The notes under the pieces were generated by a model that was not told where the DNA came from, searched no databases, and saw nothing but the letters and a program-made list of their open reading frames with translations. DNA of 64,000 bases from Tuberibacillus sp. Marseille-P3662. GTDB lineage: Bacteria > Bacillota > Bacilli > Bacillales > Sporolactobacillaceae. Below are positions 36,061-44,322 of the stretch, in pieces; the first letter of the stretch is position 1; each line of letters starts with the position of its first letter. Both the position numbers and the translations under genes were made by a program. The stretch lies in contig NZ_FXBS01000006.1 in assembly GCF_900178005.1 (NCBI RefSeq), positions 1,893,585-1,957,584 on the forward strand, read 5' to 3'.

Positions 36061-37521
36061 CTACCAACGAGCGGTAACCATTTTCCTTCTCGTATAGAAT
36101 TCAACACCGTCGCTACCGTTCACATGCAAATCACCATAAAACGACTTTTTCCAACCCGAGAATGGGAAGAAAGCCATAGGCGCAGGTACTCCAAGGTTAA
36201 TGCCTAACATCCCTGAATCCATCTCTTCCCGGAACTGTCTAACGTTACTGCCATCTTGGGTGAATAGACACGCACCATTGGCGAATTCAGAGGCGTTTGC
36301 CAGTTCAATTGCCTCATCCAACGATTCGACTCTAACAATGGATAGAACAGGCGCAAATATTTCATCTTGCCAGATGGCCATATCTTTATTGACATTGTCG
36401 AAAATGGTTGGTCCGACGAAATAGCCATCTTCAAGTTGCTCGATATCTTTTCGTCCATCACGGACCAATGTTGCGCCTTCTTCAACGCCTTTTTTGATAT
36501 AACCGAGTGTCCGTTCCTTGTGCCCTTCTCTAATCACTGGCCCTAGAAAGACATCTTCATTCAAACCATGACCGATTTTGATGTCATCGGCGGCTTTGAC
36601 CAAACGATCCAAAAGCTCATCAGCAATGTCACCGACAGCCACGGTTACTGAATTCGCCATACAACGTTCACCAGCTGAACCAAAGGCACCGCCAATCATT
36701 TGCGGAATCGCTGTATCAAGATCAGCATCCGGCATAACAATCGTATGGTTTTTGGCACCCGCTAAGGCTTGCACGCGTTTACCGTTGGCCGTTCCTGTCT
36801 TATAGACGTATTCGGCCACCGGTTGTGAACCAACAAAAGAAATCGCTGGTACGTCTGGATGTTCTAACAAACCGTTAACGACATCATGCGCACCGTGAAC
36901 GATATTGAGCACACCTTCAGGCAAACCCGCTTCCTGTAAAAGTTCAGCTAAACGATTGGCTAAAAGCGGGGTCCGTTCCGATGGTTTTAATACAAACGTA
37001 TTGCCACAGGCAATCGCTAGCGGAAACATCCAGCATGGCACCATCATTGGAAAATTAAACGGTGTGATACCGCCAATAACACCGACAGGATAACGATACA
37101 TCCCTGATTCAATGTTTGTTGCAATATCCGGTAATTGCTCGCCCTTCATAAGATTGGGAGCCCCAGTGGCAAACTCGACATTTTCAATGCCGCGTTGCAC
37201 TTCACCATAGGCCTCTTTGTAACTTTTTCCGTTTTCTTTCGTCACAATTTCAGCAAGTTCTTCCCAGTGATCAACCAATAATTGATGATATTTAAATAGA
37301 ATACGAGCCCGCTTAGGTACAGGTGTCTTGCTCCATGTCCGGAAGGCTTCTTTGGCAACCTGGACAGCTTGATCTGTGTCTTCTTTTGATGAAATCGGTA
37401 CGTATGCTAACGGTTGACCCGTTGCTGGATCGGGGACAACGTCTGTTTGACCGGAAGTTGATGCGACCCACTGACCCCCCACAAAATTTTGAATAGTTGT
37501 GACTTCAGTATTCGTTGTCAT
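36061..37521 (-). CDS. iolA: Methylmalonate-semialdehyde dehydrogenase (acylating)
   Basis: Oxidises malonate semialdehyde to acetyl-CoA and carbon dioxide, the last step of inositol breakdown; also acts on methylmalonate semialdehyde. The 486-residue aldehyde dehydrogenase has the [19 protein letters not shown] cofactor-binding segment, [23 protein letters not shown] and [12 protein letters not shown] with the catalytic cysteine. ATG follows AAAGGAGGAAATAAC. It lies 46 bp after iolC in iolB-iolC-iolA. Confidence 0.95.
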   Translation of the reverse strand: MTTNTEVTTIQNFVGGQWVASTSGQTDVVPDPATGQPLAYVPISSKEDTDQAVQVAKEAFRTWSKTPVPKRARILFKYHQLLVDHWEELAEIVTKENGKSYKEAYGEVQRGIENVEFATGAPNLMKGEQLPDIATNIESGMYRYPVGVIGGITPFNFPMMVPCWMFPLAIACGNTFVLKPSERTPLLANRLAELLQEAGLPEGVLNIVHGAHDVVNGLLEHPDVPAISFVGSQPVAEYVYKTGTANGKRVQALAGAKNHTIVMPDADLDTAIPQMIGGAFGSAGERCMANSVTVAVGDIADELLDRLVKAADDIKIGHGLNEDVFLGPVIREGHKERTLGYIKKGVEEGATLVRDGRKDIEQLEDGYFVGPTIFDNVNKDMAIWQDEIFAPVLSIVRVESLDEAIELANASEFANGACLFTQDGSNVRQFREEMDSGMLGINLGVPAPMAFFPFSGWKKSFYGDLHVNGSDGVEFYTRRKMVTARW

Positions 37522-37567
37522 GTTATTTCCTCCTTTGGAGTCATGGTCCTCGATTGACCATATGAAA

Positions 37568-38572
37568 CTATTTCAATGACTTCGACTTATATTTATGGAC
37601 ATAGTGTTTCACTTGAGAAGCTGATGGCATCGCATCACTCGAACTATGGCTGGAAATCACGATTGCCGCTGAGGCACTCCCTAACTCCATCGCCTCCGGA
37701 ATCGTATAGCCTTCCATTAATCCATAGATCAATGACGACGCATAGGCATCTCCTGCACCAAATGTTTTGACAATGTCAGCAGGAAAGATAGCGCCTTCAA
37801 ACGTTTCGCCATCCTTAGTGTAGGCCATCGAACCTTCCTCACCATGCTTGATGACAACCAATTTGGCATTATAGCCAAACCAGCGATTCGCTGTGACCTT
37901 GTCGGCGTTCTCTGGGTTGTTATAAAACATTTCCATAAGGTCAAATTCCTCTCGCGTGCCAATGATAACATCACTTTTCTCTGCAGCCAGACTATAATAA
38001 ATTGCTGTTTCCTGCTCATCGGTCCAGGAGTAGGGGCGGTAGTCAATGTCAAAGAACACAATGACATTGTGTTTACGAGCATATTCTAAGGCTAGAAAGA
38101 CTGCATCCCGGGATGGACTCTGTGATAAAGCGGTTCCCGAAATGAGTAAAGCCTTTGACTTTTGAATATAGGCTTCACTGACGTCATTGGGATGGAGCTT
38201 TAAATCAGCTACATTATCACGATACATGAGAATGCTGCAGTCCGTCGGGCTTTTGATTTCTGTAAAAGCTAATCCCGTTACCGCACCTGATTGATCTGTT
38301 ACCACATTTGATGTATCAATATGGCGATCAGCGAGATAGTTTTGAATAAAGCGGCCCATCTGATCATCGGACACACGACCGATAAATCCCGCCTTTTTAC
38401 CTAAATTCGAGAGACCAATCGCAATGTTGGCTGGTGAACCGCCAACATATTTGGTGAATGTTTGCGTTTCCTCCATCGGCCTGTGAATTTCATTCGCATT
38501 TAAGTCAATGCATAATCGGCCGACGCCTATTAAATCCATCTCACGGTCTTGCGGAAAATTGAATAATGTCAT
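37568..38572 (-). CDS. iolC: 5-dehydro-2-deoxygluconokinase
   Basis: PfkB-type carbohydrate kinase that phosphorylates 5-dehydro-2-deoxy-D-gluconate in the inositol pathway. It opens [23 protein letters not shown], has [24 protein letters not shown] (PfkB signature 1) and [18 protein letters not shown] with the catalytic aspartate. I take ATG 38570-38572 (334 aa) with AGGTGAG upstream; a GTG at 38584 directly after the iolB stop is possible. The kinase product would need an IolJ-type aldolase, which is not in this window. Confidence 0.94.
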   Translation of the reverse strand: MTLFNFPQDREMDLIGVGRLCIDLNANEIHRPMEETQTFTKYVGGSPANIAIGLSNLGKKAGFIGRVSDDQMGRFIQNYLADRHIDTSNVVTDQSGAVTGLAFTEIKSPTDCSILMYRDNVADLKLHPNDVSEAYIQKSKALLISGTALSQSPSRDAVFLALEYARKHNVIVFFDIDYRPYSWTDEQETAIYYSLAAEKSDVIIGTREEFDLMEMFYNNPENADKVTANRWFGYNAKLVVIKHGEEGSMAYTKDGETFEGAIFPADIVKTFGAGDAYASSLIYGLMEGYTIPEAMELGSASAAIVISSHSSSDAMPSASQVKHYVHKYKSKSLK

Positions 38573-38584
38573 CGATTCTCTCAC

Positions 38585-39397
38585 CTACTTGTTCATTTTT
38601 TCAAACAGCCATTCATGATCAGGATCATTCGTAAACTGCCATGTTCGTACCGGTCCTGCCATCACATTAAGATAGTAGACGTCATAGCCTGGAGGTGCAG
38701 AGACTGGATGGTAGCCTTTTGGAACGAGCACCGTCTCATTATGATGAACGGCCATGGCTTCATCCAATGAACGATCGTCCGTGTAGACACGATGAAACAA
38801 GAATCCGCTTTCAGGATTGATTTTATGATAATAGGTTTCTTCTAAATAAGATTCTTCCGGGAGACGATCCTCATCATGCTTATGCGGGGGATAGCTTGAA
38901 TAATTTCCATCCGGCGTGAACACTTCCACAACTAGTAAACTGTCTGCTGGATTTTGTTCTGGTAAAATATTATGAACTTGCCGCTGCATATGACCTGCGC
39001 CTCTATGTTCCACACCAACATCATCTGGAGCAATCAATCTTGCTTCATAAGTTCCCTGTCCTGGAGCCAGACAAACAGCGATTTCAAGGTCAGTCAAAGC
39101 TTCAACCGAAAAGCTGTCGCTGGACGGAACATAGACAGAATATGGAGGTGTTTTCTCAAATACGTTCATCCGATGGCCGAGATTGTTCCACTGCTCATTT
39201 TGCGTAGCAATATTGGCCTTACCACTCAAAATAACAATGCAGGCTTCATTGTTCTCTGTTTCATCTTGAATGGTTTTTCCTTTTTCTAATGAATAGACTT
39301 CAAATCCGACATACTTCCAATTGGCTGATTCCGGCGTCACTCTTAAAACTTGACCATTTTCATCCGGATTTCCGCTTGGAACGATTAAGTTTGCCAA
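38585..39397 (-). CDS. iolB: 5-deoxy-glucuronate isomerase
   Basis: Converts 5-deoxy-glucuronate to 5-dehydro-2-deoxygluconate. A 270-residue bicupin of normal IolB length. The metal site lies in SSYPPHKHDEDRLPEESYLEETYYHKI, followed by VLVPKGYHPVSAPPGYDVYYLNVMAG. It starts with TTG at 39395-39397 behind GGAGG and is the first gene of iolB-iolC-iolA. An operator-like box lies 90 bp upstream. Confidence 0.94.
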   Translation of the reverse strand: MANLIVPSGNPDENGQVLRVTPESANWKYVGFEVYSLEKGKTIQDETENNEACIVILSGKANIATQNEQWNNLGHRMNVFEKTPPYSVYVPSSDSFSVEALTDLEIAVCLAPGQGTYEARLIAPDDVGVEHRGAGHMQRQVHNILPEQNPADSLLVVEVFTPDGNYSSYPPHKHDEDRLPEESYLEETYYHKINPESGFLFHRVYTDDRSLDEAMAVHHNETVLVPKGYHPVSAPPGYDVYYLNVMAGPVRTWQFTNDPDHEWLFEKMNK

Positions 39398-39487
39398 AGA
39401 AAGGTCCTCCCTTGCAAAATTTTAGAAACCGTAATAACAGGCATGTTGTCAATGTGCCGATTTTCAATACCGTCGAAAAGGATGGGG

Positions 39488-39497
39488 AAAGCGCTTA
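39488..39497. promoter_or_regulatory. AAGCGCTTA operator-like box before iolBCA
   Basis: AAAGCGCTTA followed by ACTTA, about 90 bp before the iolB start; same family as the other iol-cluster boxes. Confidence 0.6.
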
Positions 39498-39659
39498 ACT
39501 TATTCCATTATAAAACTTAACATTCAAAAATTAAAGTGTTTTTTATGATTTAATAGATAATTTTTTGAGTTAACCTTGGTTCACGTCTGAAACGGTCCCC
39601 TTGTCATAGGTCACTGATTCAATACTTATTTGAAGACCTTGAACACCCATCAACACATG

Positions 39660-39692
39660 CAAAAAAAGCTGTCAGCATCATGCTAACAGCTT
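39660..39692 (-). terminator. Terminator of the comB operon
   Basis: AAGCTGTCAGCAT (39666-39678) pairs with ATGCTAACAGCTT (39680-39692), one mismatch, with a run of Ts on the minus strand. It lies 94 bp beyond the stop codon. Confidence 0.8.
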
Positions 39693-39785
39693 CTCAACAA
39701 TCGGTTCTTCATTTACGCAGAAGGCGTTTATTCTCGAAGTATAGCGTCTAACTAAAGCCTCTCCACCTGTCCCTTTCCTTCAACA

Positions 39786-40526
39786 TCAAACATGACGATT
39801 GCTTCTTTGTAGATCTATCATTTGACCATCAGCAAAACAATGAACGCCTTGAAATTGATTGACTTGAGCGGCCCATTCAAGTTCATGCCCATACCCCTGA
39901 TCAACCATGAGACGGCCAAGTCGTGACCTGCGCAAAACAGATAACGGTGTGTTCTTATAACTGTCATAAAACATATACGCAGACAACGCCGCATCTGTCA
40001 TCCGCCAAGTCATGCCAGCCTGAATGCATTCATATAAAAAACACCCTGCTCCATAAAAGTCTTCGAGCGCAAATGTGCCACCGGAACCGGCACAAACCAA
40101 TAGAATTGTCTTGTCTTTATGATCATCAGCCATGTGCTGGGCTAACCTTTGGGCATTTAACAATGAACCGATATAAATATGGTCCGCCTGCTGTGACTTT
40201 CGAATCGCCACCGTGCCATTCGTCGTTGACAGAACCAGTCGCTGCCCCTCGATTTTGTCCTTTAAATCAGTCGGACTTGGATCTAAAAATCCATCAACGG
40301 TGCGTCCGTTGAATTCTCCGGCAATCATTTTAATATCCCTTTCAGCAGCTAATCGGTGTGCTTCCGTGTCATTTAAGGCAGGAATAACTTCTTTTGCACC
40401 ATGTTCCATCACAGTAACCATTGTCGTTGTGGCTAGCAGGACATCAAAGACAACCGCTATTTTTCCCTCTAACAGGTCAGGGTCCAGTGCCTCTTTGTTC
40501 GGTATGAGATGAATTTTGCCTGCCAT
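39786..40526 (-). CDS. comB: 2-phosphosulfolactate phosphatase (ComB family)
   Basis: Predicted phosphatase that removes phosphate from 2-phosphosulfolactate to give 3-sulfolactate, known from coenzyme M synthesis and from sulfolactate-making Bacillus spores. The 246-residue protein shows AVVFDVLLATTTMVTVMEHGAKEV, AGEFNGRTVDGFLDPSPTDL, LVLSTTNGTVAI and LLVCAGSGGTFALEDFYGAG, the family pattern. The start ATG abuts the stop of the phosphotransferase gene. A ComA partner (phosphosulfolactate synthase) is not in the window. Family assignment is firm; the in vivo substrate is inferred. Confidence 0.85.
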   Translation of the reverse strand: MAGKIHLIPNKEALDPDLLEGKIAVVFDVLLATTTMVTVMEHGAKEVIPALNDTEAHRLAAERDIKMIAGEFNGRTVDGFLDPSPTDLKDKIEGQRLVLSTTNGTVAIRKSQQADHIYIGSLLNAQRLAQHMADDHKDKTILLVCAGSGGTFALEDFYGAGCFLYECIQAGMTWRMTDAALSAYMFYDSYKNTPLSVLRRSRLGRLMVDQGYGHELEWAAQVNQFQGVHCFADGQMIDLQRSNRHV

Positions 40527-41588
40527 CTATAATTGACCCTTTTCAGCCGTATGGTTCGCATGATCAATTAAACGATGGACAAAGTCACCCATCCCGGCAA
40601 AACGCGCATCTTGTGTCTGACCTTTTTTCCAACGATAGTAGATCTGCTGACAAATCACGGCTAATTTAAAATAAGCGAATGTTAAATAATAGTTCATATG
40701 ACTGGCGTCGCGGCCTGTTTTCTTAGCATACGTTTCGACTAATTCACGTCGGGACAAGAAGCCGGAACGAACGGTAATCGGTTCATGACCGAAGCCATAT
40801 CGCAAAAAGTCAGGATCACCGGGTTCCACCCAATAGCTTAAGGTACAGGCCAAATCAGCTAACGGATCCCCTACAGTGGCCATTTCCCAATCAAAAATCC
40901 CGACCATATGCTTCAGATCCTTATCGAACATAACATTATTAAACTTATAGTCATAGTGAATCATCGCTGGTTTCTGAGACTCAGGCAGATGGTCAACTAA
41001 CCATCGTTTAAGCGCCTCTTCACCTTTGACATTATCCGTCTTTGACTTGTCGTAGCGCTTGATCCACCCGTGAATCTGGCGTTCCAAAAATCCGTCTGGA
41101 TGGCCAATGTTATCTAATCCTGATTCACCCAAATCGATTGAATGGAGTTCCGCCAAACTAGAAATAAACGTTTTTGATAGGTGACGACCCTGTTCAGAGG
41201 TTAACTGCGCCCCATCCTCGACCGCATCTAAAACAACGCCGCGGCGACGTTCCATAATAAAAAACGGACGGCCGATGATGGATGCATCATCACAATAGAC
41301 GAACGGTTCGGGTGCCAATGGATAGACCGAATGCAAGTGACTGAGCACTCGAAATTCGCGGCCCATATCATGAGCCTTAGGGGCCACTTGTCCGAGCGGC
41401 GGCCGTCTTAGGACTCCTTCCCAGCGGCCTATCTTTAGTAAATAGGTGAGATTAGAGCGGCCGGAGGCAAATTGTCGAATTTCAAGTGGCTCTCCATCTA
41501 AGGCAAAGTGATCACGGAGATAAGCTTCCAATTTGGCGGTGTCGAGTTCTTCCCCTTCTCTCACTTGAATGATGTCTGATTGCATCAT
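40527..41588 (-). CDS. APH/choline-kinase-like phosphotransferase
   Basis: A 353-residue kinase-fold protein of the aminoglycoside phosphotransferase family, closest in pattern to the acyl-CoA-dehydrogenase-linked (ACAD10/11-like) group. The catalytic loop HYDYKFNNVMFD and the metal-binding IFDWEMATVGDPLADLACTL are intact, and GRSNLTYLLKIG near residue 45 corresponds to the nucleotide loop. It is tightly packed between the thioesterase (11 bp) and comB (0 bp), so the three are co-translated. Substrate unknown; possibly a hydroxyacyl compound. Confidence 0.85.
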   Translation of the reverse strand: MMQSDIIQVREGEELDTAKLEAYLRDHFALDGEPLEIRQFASGRSNLTYLLKIGRWEGVLRRPPLGQVAPKAHDMGREFRVLSHLHSVYPLAPEPFVYCDDASIIGRPFFIMERRRGVVLDAVEDGAQLTSEQGRHLSKTFISSLAELHSIDLGESGLDNIGHPDGFLERQIHGWIKRYDKSKTDNVKGEEALKRWLVDHLPESQKPAMIHYDYKFNNVMFDKDLKHMVGIFDWEMATVGDPLADLACTLSYWVEPGDPDFLRYGFGHEPITVRSGFLSRRELVETYAKKTGRDASHMNYYLTFAYFKLAVICQQIYYRWKKGQTQDARFAGMGDFVHRLIDHANHTAEKGQL

Positions 41589-41599
41589 ACGATCCCCCC

Positions 41600-42013
41600 C
41601 TATACCGTTTCCCGGGAACGTTGATACGGGATTAACTGGTTTTTTAGCGACTCAGGCATAGATTCGCTTTCCTGTGTATCAAAGTTAAAGTAAACGAGAA
41701 CAGCCTCTCCTTCTACAACGGTCTCCCCTGTCTCTTTACGGTAGATCCGGTGAACCAAGGTAAAACTTTTCGTTCCGATGCGTCTAATGTTTGTCGTGAC
41801 GTTAAGCCGATCGTTAAAATAGGACTGACCCACGAAGTCAAGATTCATGTGAACGACGACAAACTTCCAATCGCTAATGGTCATGGCAGTCCCGAGTGAT
41901 TCCAAGAATTCGATTCTTGCCTGTTCGAGATAAATATAATAGCTTACATTATTCACATGACCGATAGCATCCGTTTCTACAAAACGAACTTTCAATTCTG
42001 TTTCATGTTGCAC
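41600..42013 (-). CDS. YbgC/FcbC-type acyl-CoA thioesterase
   Basis: A hotdog-fold protein of 137 residues. FVETDAIGHVNNVSYYIYLEQARIEFLESLG matches the 4-hydroxybenzoyl-CoA thioesterase pattern with its active-site aspartate. It hydrolyses an acyl-CoA in the cytoplasm; chain type unknown. The start is GTG at 42011-42013 behind AAAGGAGG. It lies 115 bp after the SDR gene, a gap filled by short GCGGGATT-like repeats, and 11 bp before the phosphotransferase. Confidence 0.85.
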   Translation of the reverse strand: MQHETELKVRFVETDAIGHVNNVSYYIYLEQARIEFLESLGTAMTISDWKFVVVHMNLDFVGQSYFNDRLNVTTNIRRIGTKSFTLVHRIYRKETGETVVEGEAVLVYFNFDTQESESMPESLKNQLIPYQRSRETV

Positions 42014-42039
42014 CCATCATTCCTCCTTTTGATTGATTA

Positions 42040-42124
42040 TCAATCTTAATTTGGCGGGATTATCGTCTGGATCGGCGGGATTATCACCCTATTTAGCGAG
42101 ATTCCCTTCTGATTTGGCGAGATA
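42040..42124. repeat. Short degenerate repeat in the SDR-thioesterase gap
   Basis: Four successive units of about 22 bases on the plus strand: TTGGCGGGATTATC, TCGGCGGGATTATC, TTAGCGAGATTCCC and TTGGCGAGATACTC, separated by variable bases. Their layout resembles the GGGACA repeat at 11213. No coding sense is evident. Confidence 0.75.
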
Positions 42125-42128
42125 CTCT

Positions 42129-42902
42129 CTACATCGCATGCGTGCCGCCATCAATGGTCAATACATGACCGGTCACATAGTCAGACGCCTTGGAAGCGAG
42201 ATAAACGACGGCCCCTTTAACATCATCATCGTTGCCGAGCCGACCCAGCGGTGTGTAATCGAGTAGTTTATCCTTACCTTGTTCAATCACGACTTTGGTC
42301 ATTTTGGTCGGAAAAAATCCGGGTGCAATCGTATTGACATGGACATTATTTTTCGCTAATTTGACGGCAAAATCTTTGGTCATGGCGACGACAGCGCCTT
42401 TACTCGCATGGTAACCGACGGCATTCAACACCTCTGGATCCGTCCCAAGCAATCCGGCGATCGATGCAATGTTAATGATCTTGCCACCACCCTGGTCAAC
42501 CATGCGCTTGCCCGCAGCTTGTGTCATTAAGAAGGTTCCTGTCGCATTGACATTCATGACTTTTTGCCAAGCGTCGAGCGGCATTTCGAGCGCGGGTGCG
42601 CCCCATGAAGCTCCGCTATTATTAACAAGAATATCAACGGAACCGAGCTCATCAACCGTCGTCTGAACCACGTGTTCTACCGCATCCGGATCTGTAACAT
42701 CACACGCTAAGGCGATTGATTTCACATTAAGCGCTTTCAATTTTTCGCTAACGCCAACGCAGGCTTCTAATTTCCGTGAACAGACAACGACGTTAGCACC
42801 CGCTTCAGCAAGAGCGATAGCCATTTGTTCGCCAAGCCCTCTGCCTCCACCCGTCACAATCGCATTCCTTCCTGAAAGGTTAAACAACTCATTAATATGC
42901 AT
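42129..42902 (-). CDS. Short-chain dehydrogenase/reductase
   Basis: A 257-residue classical SDR. Cofactor loop TGGGRGLGEQMAIAL, NNSGASWG, catalytic serine in IINIASIAGLLG, and YHASKGAV with catalytic Tyr and Lys; the C-terminus ends LTIDGGTHAM. It probably reduces or oxidises a keto/hydroxyacyl compound with NAD(P). ATG behind AGAGGGGGAG. It heads an operon with thioesterase, phosphotransferase and comB-like genes. Two palindromes mark its promoter. Confidence 0.88.
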   Translation of the reverse strand: MHINELFNLSGRNAIVTGGGRGLGEQMAIALAEAGANVVVCSRKLEACVGVSEKLKALNVKSIALACDVTDPDAVEHVVQTTVDELGSVDILVNNSGASWGAPALEMPLDAWQKVMNVNATGTFLMTQAAGKRMVDQGGGKIINIASIAGLLGTDPEVLNAVGYHASKGAVVAMTKDFAVKLAKNNVHVNTIAPGFFPTKMTKVVIEQGKDKLLDYTPLGRLGNDDDVKGAVVYLASKASDYVTGHVLTIDGGTHAM

Positions 42903-42957
42903 CCTAGCTCCCCCTCTAATTTTAATACATAAACATTTTTGACTATTTCATGACTGT

Positions 42958-42971
42958 ATGAACCTGTTCAT
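42958..42971. promoter_or_regulatory. Palindrome in SDR promoter region, proximal
   Basis: ATGAACCTGTTCAT is a near-perfect 14-base palindrome about 55 bp before the SDR start. Possible operator or activator site. Confidence 0.5.
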
Positions 42972-42981
42972 TTCGCATCAT

Positions 42982-43025
42982 ACTGACCGGTTGGTTAATG
43001 TTATTTTATTATATATTTTTGCAAT
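42982..43025 (-). promoter_or_regulatory. SDR promoter with TetR-type operator
   Basis: On the minus strand TTGAAA, 17 bases, TAAAAT form a promoter; just downstream is ACCAACCGGTCAGT (42982-42995 on plus as ACTGACCGGTTGGT), a palindrome resembling the ACCGACCGGTCGGT operators of TetR regulators linked to acyl-CoA metabolism. No TetR gene is in the window. Confidence 0.55.
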
Positions 43026-43069
43026 TTTCAATGCCTCAATGGGGCAACTGATTCTAAAACAATCTAAAA

Positions 43070-43095
43070 AGAAGCACCCGTAGATGCTTCTCTTT
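43070..43095 (-). terminator. Terminator of the lipoprotein gene
   Basis: AGAAGCA (43070-43076) pairs with TGCTTCT (43085-43091); T-run on the minus strand. Short but typical, 31 bp after the stop codon. Confidence 0.7.
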
Positions 43096-43125
43096 TGGCT
43101 GGTCATCTCCTTATGTATGCGTTGC

Positions 43126-43593
43126 TCAAGAATCCGATGACACTTGCTCTTTAAAATGTTTAAGCTTTTCGATGGTTTCTTCGACCAAACGCTGCAAATT
43201 ATCGACATTCGGTTGGTCTTTTTTGGCCTCCGCGATTAATGGATACAAACTTTCTTCAATATTCGTATAGTCGTCTGGGTATCGTTCCTCGACCTGTTTT
43301 TCAATCCGATCCCAGTTTTCTTCAATCTTTTTTCCCTTTGCATTGATTTGACTATACGCCTGTGGGGACGTTTCGATTGTTTGCTTTAATTCTTGAACAA
43401 TCGTAAGAACTGTTTCTGTTCCTTTGACCAGATCAACTTTTTTGCCTTCATTGACAGAATTGTCCACGGGTTGTGCTTCTTTAGATTGACTTTGAACCTC
43501 ACCGGAATTCTCATCACGTTGATCCGAGCTACAACCTGCTATAACGCCCACAATCAGCAATAATGATAACATTAGAAAGGATAATTTTCTCAT
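43126..43593 (-). CDS. Lipoprotein of unknown function
   Basis: A 155-residue secreted lipoprotein. The signal peptide MRKLSFLMLSLLLIVGVIAGC ends in an IAGC lipobox. Then follow a polar linker (about 22-55) and a helical, charged region that looks like a helical bundle (VLTIVQELKQTIETSPQAYS, IEENWDRIEKQVEERYPDDY, LQRLVEETIEKLKHFKEQV). I start at ATG 43591-43593 behind AAGGAGG. Not recognised; divergent from the queuosine operon. Function unknown. Confidence 0.75.
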   Translation of the reverse strand: MRKLSFLMLSLLLIVGVIAGCSSDQRDENSGEVQSQSKEAQPVDNSVNEGKKVDLVKGTETVLTIVQELKQTIETSPQAYSQINAKGKKIEENWDRIEKQVEERYPDDYTNIEESLYPLIAEAKKDQPNVDNLQRLVEETIEKLKHFKEQVSSDS

Positions 43594-43697
43594 CAAGCTA
43601 CCTCCTTTTGTTTTGTTATCATTTTTTCCCTAATTTGATGATTTAAACGTGACAATCATTACAAAAAATGTGACCCTATATACCACCATTTTTCTGT

Positions 43698-43703
43698 TAT
43701 AAT
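43698..43703 (+). promoter_or_regulatory. Minus 10 element of the queDE operon
   Basis: TATAAT at 43698-43703, seven bases before the riboswitch stem. No good minus 35 element at standard distance is visible. Confidence 0.6.
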
Positions 43704-43707
43704 AGAC

Positions 43708-43750
43708 CGAAAGAGTTCGAAATTCCCACCTCTTTTAAAAAAACTAGGGA
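43708..43750 (+). promoter_or_regulatory. preQ1-I-like riboswitch upstream of queDE
   Basis: AAAGAG (43710-43715) pairs with CTCTTT (43730-43735) as stem P1; loop bases TCCC (43724-43727) can pair with GGGA (43747-43750) after the A-rich AAAAAAACTA tail, giving the pseudoknot of a class I preQ1 aptamer. It precedes queD, a known target, and a terminator hairpin, so it likely works by transcription attenuation. The P2 pairing differs from the usual form. Confidence 0.75.
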
Positions 43751-43775
43751 GATTGTGAAGCATGAAGATACAAAC

Positions 43776-43815
43776 ACCTCCCCTTTAACTTTTAAGGGGG
43801 GAGTTTGCTGTTTTC
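43776..43815 (+). terminator. Riboswitch-controlled leader terminator of queDE
   Basis: CTCCCCTT and AAGGGGGGAG (ending 43803) form a stable stem around TAACTTTT, followed by TTTGCTGTTTTC. It is placed between the riboswitch and queD. Confidence 0.75.
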
Positions 43816-43848
43816 TTGGCTTCCAATCCGATTGGAGTCGAAAAACTT

Positions 43849-44322
43849 ATGTACCAAATACCAGAAAAGGCCCAGCAGCTGGGGGCGGATATCCAACGTG
43901 ATGAGTTGAAATATCACCAAAAACGCGTGGCTGTGACCAAGACCTTTACGTTTGATGCCGCACACCACTTGCATGCTTACGAAGGCAAGTGTAAGAACAT
44001 GCACGGTCATACTTATGAGGTCGTGCTCACAATGAGTGGTTATACAAATGATATCGGCATGGTCATCGATTTTGGTGAGTTAAAGCAGTTATACCAAGCA
44101 GCTATCGCCAACCGGTTAGACCACCGATATCTGAATGAAGCTCTACCACCCATGAATACAACCGCAGAAAACATAGTTGTGTGGATGTGGGAGACGATGG
44201 CGTTGGAGATTGAAAAGTCAGGGCCTGCAACCAACGGCTTACGTTTAGAAGAAGTCACTCTGTATGAGACACCCACAAGCTCGGCAACAATCAAAAGAGA
44301 ATGGATGATGGATCATGCCTAA
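43849..44322 (+). CDS. queD: 6-carboxytetrahydropterin synthase
   Basis: Makes 6-carboxy-tetrahydropterin from dihydroneopterin triphosphate in the pathway to preQ0/queuosine. A 157-residue T-fold protein: TKTFTFDAAHHLHAYEGKCKNMHGHTYEVV holds the zinc histidines and catalytic cysteine, IDFGELKQLY and LDHRYLNE follow, and an ETPTSSATIKREW end. The start is taken as ATG 43849 because Bacillus QueD proteins begin in the same way (YQIPEKAQQLG); the TTG at 43816 would begin inside the terminator tail. It overlaps queE by eight bases. Confidence 0.92.
   Translation: MYQIPEKAQQLGADIQRDELKYHQKRVAVTKTFTFDAAHHLHAYEGKCKNMHGHTYEVVLTMSGYTNDIGMVIDFGELKQLYQAAIANRLDHRYLNEALPPMNTTAENIVVWMWETMALEIEKSGPATNGLRLEEVTLYETPTSSATIKREWMMDHA

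Larger units (their letters stand above)
39398..39785. other. Intergenic region between comB-like gene and iolB
   Basis: This 388-bp gap carries the iolB promoter region with its operator-like box at 39488 and, at the high end, the terminator of the comB operon (39660-39692). The 120 bases between them show no gene or structure that I can support. Confidence 0.6.

Noticed and set aside
43816-43848. TTG start for queD giving 11 extra residues
   Set aside because: It falls at the end of the leader terminator's T-rich tail, and known QueD proteins begin at the later ATG.
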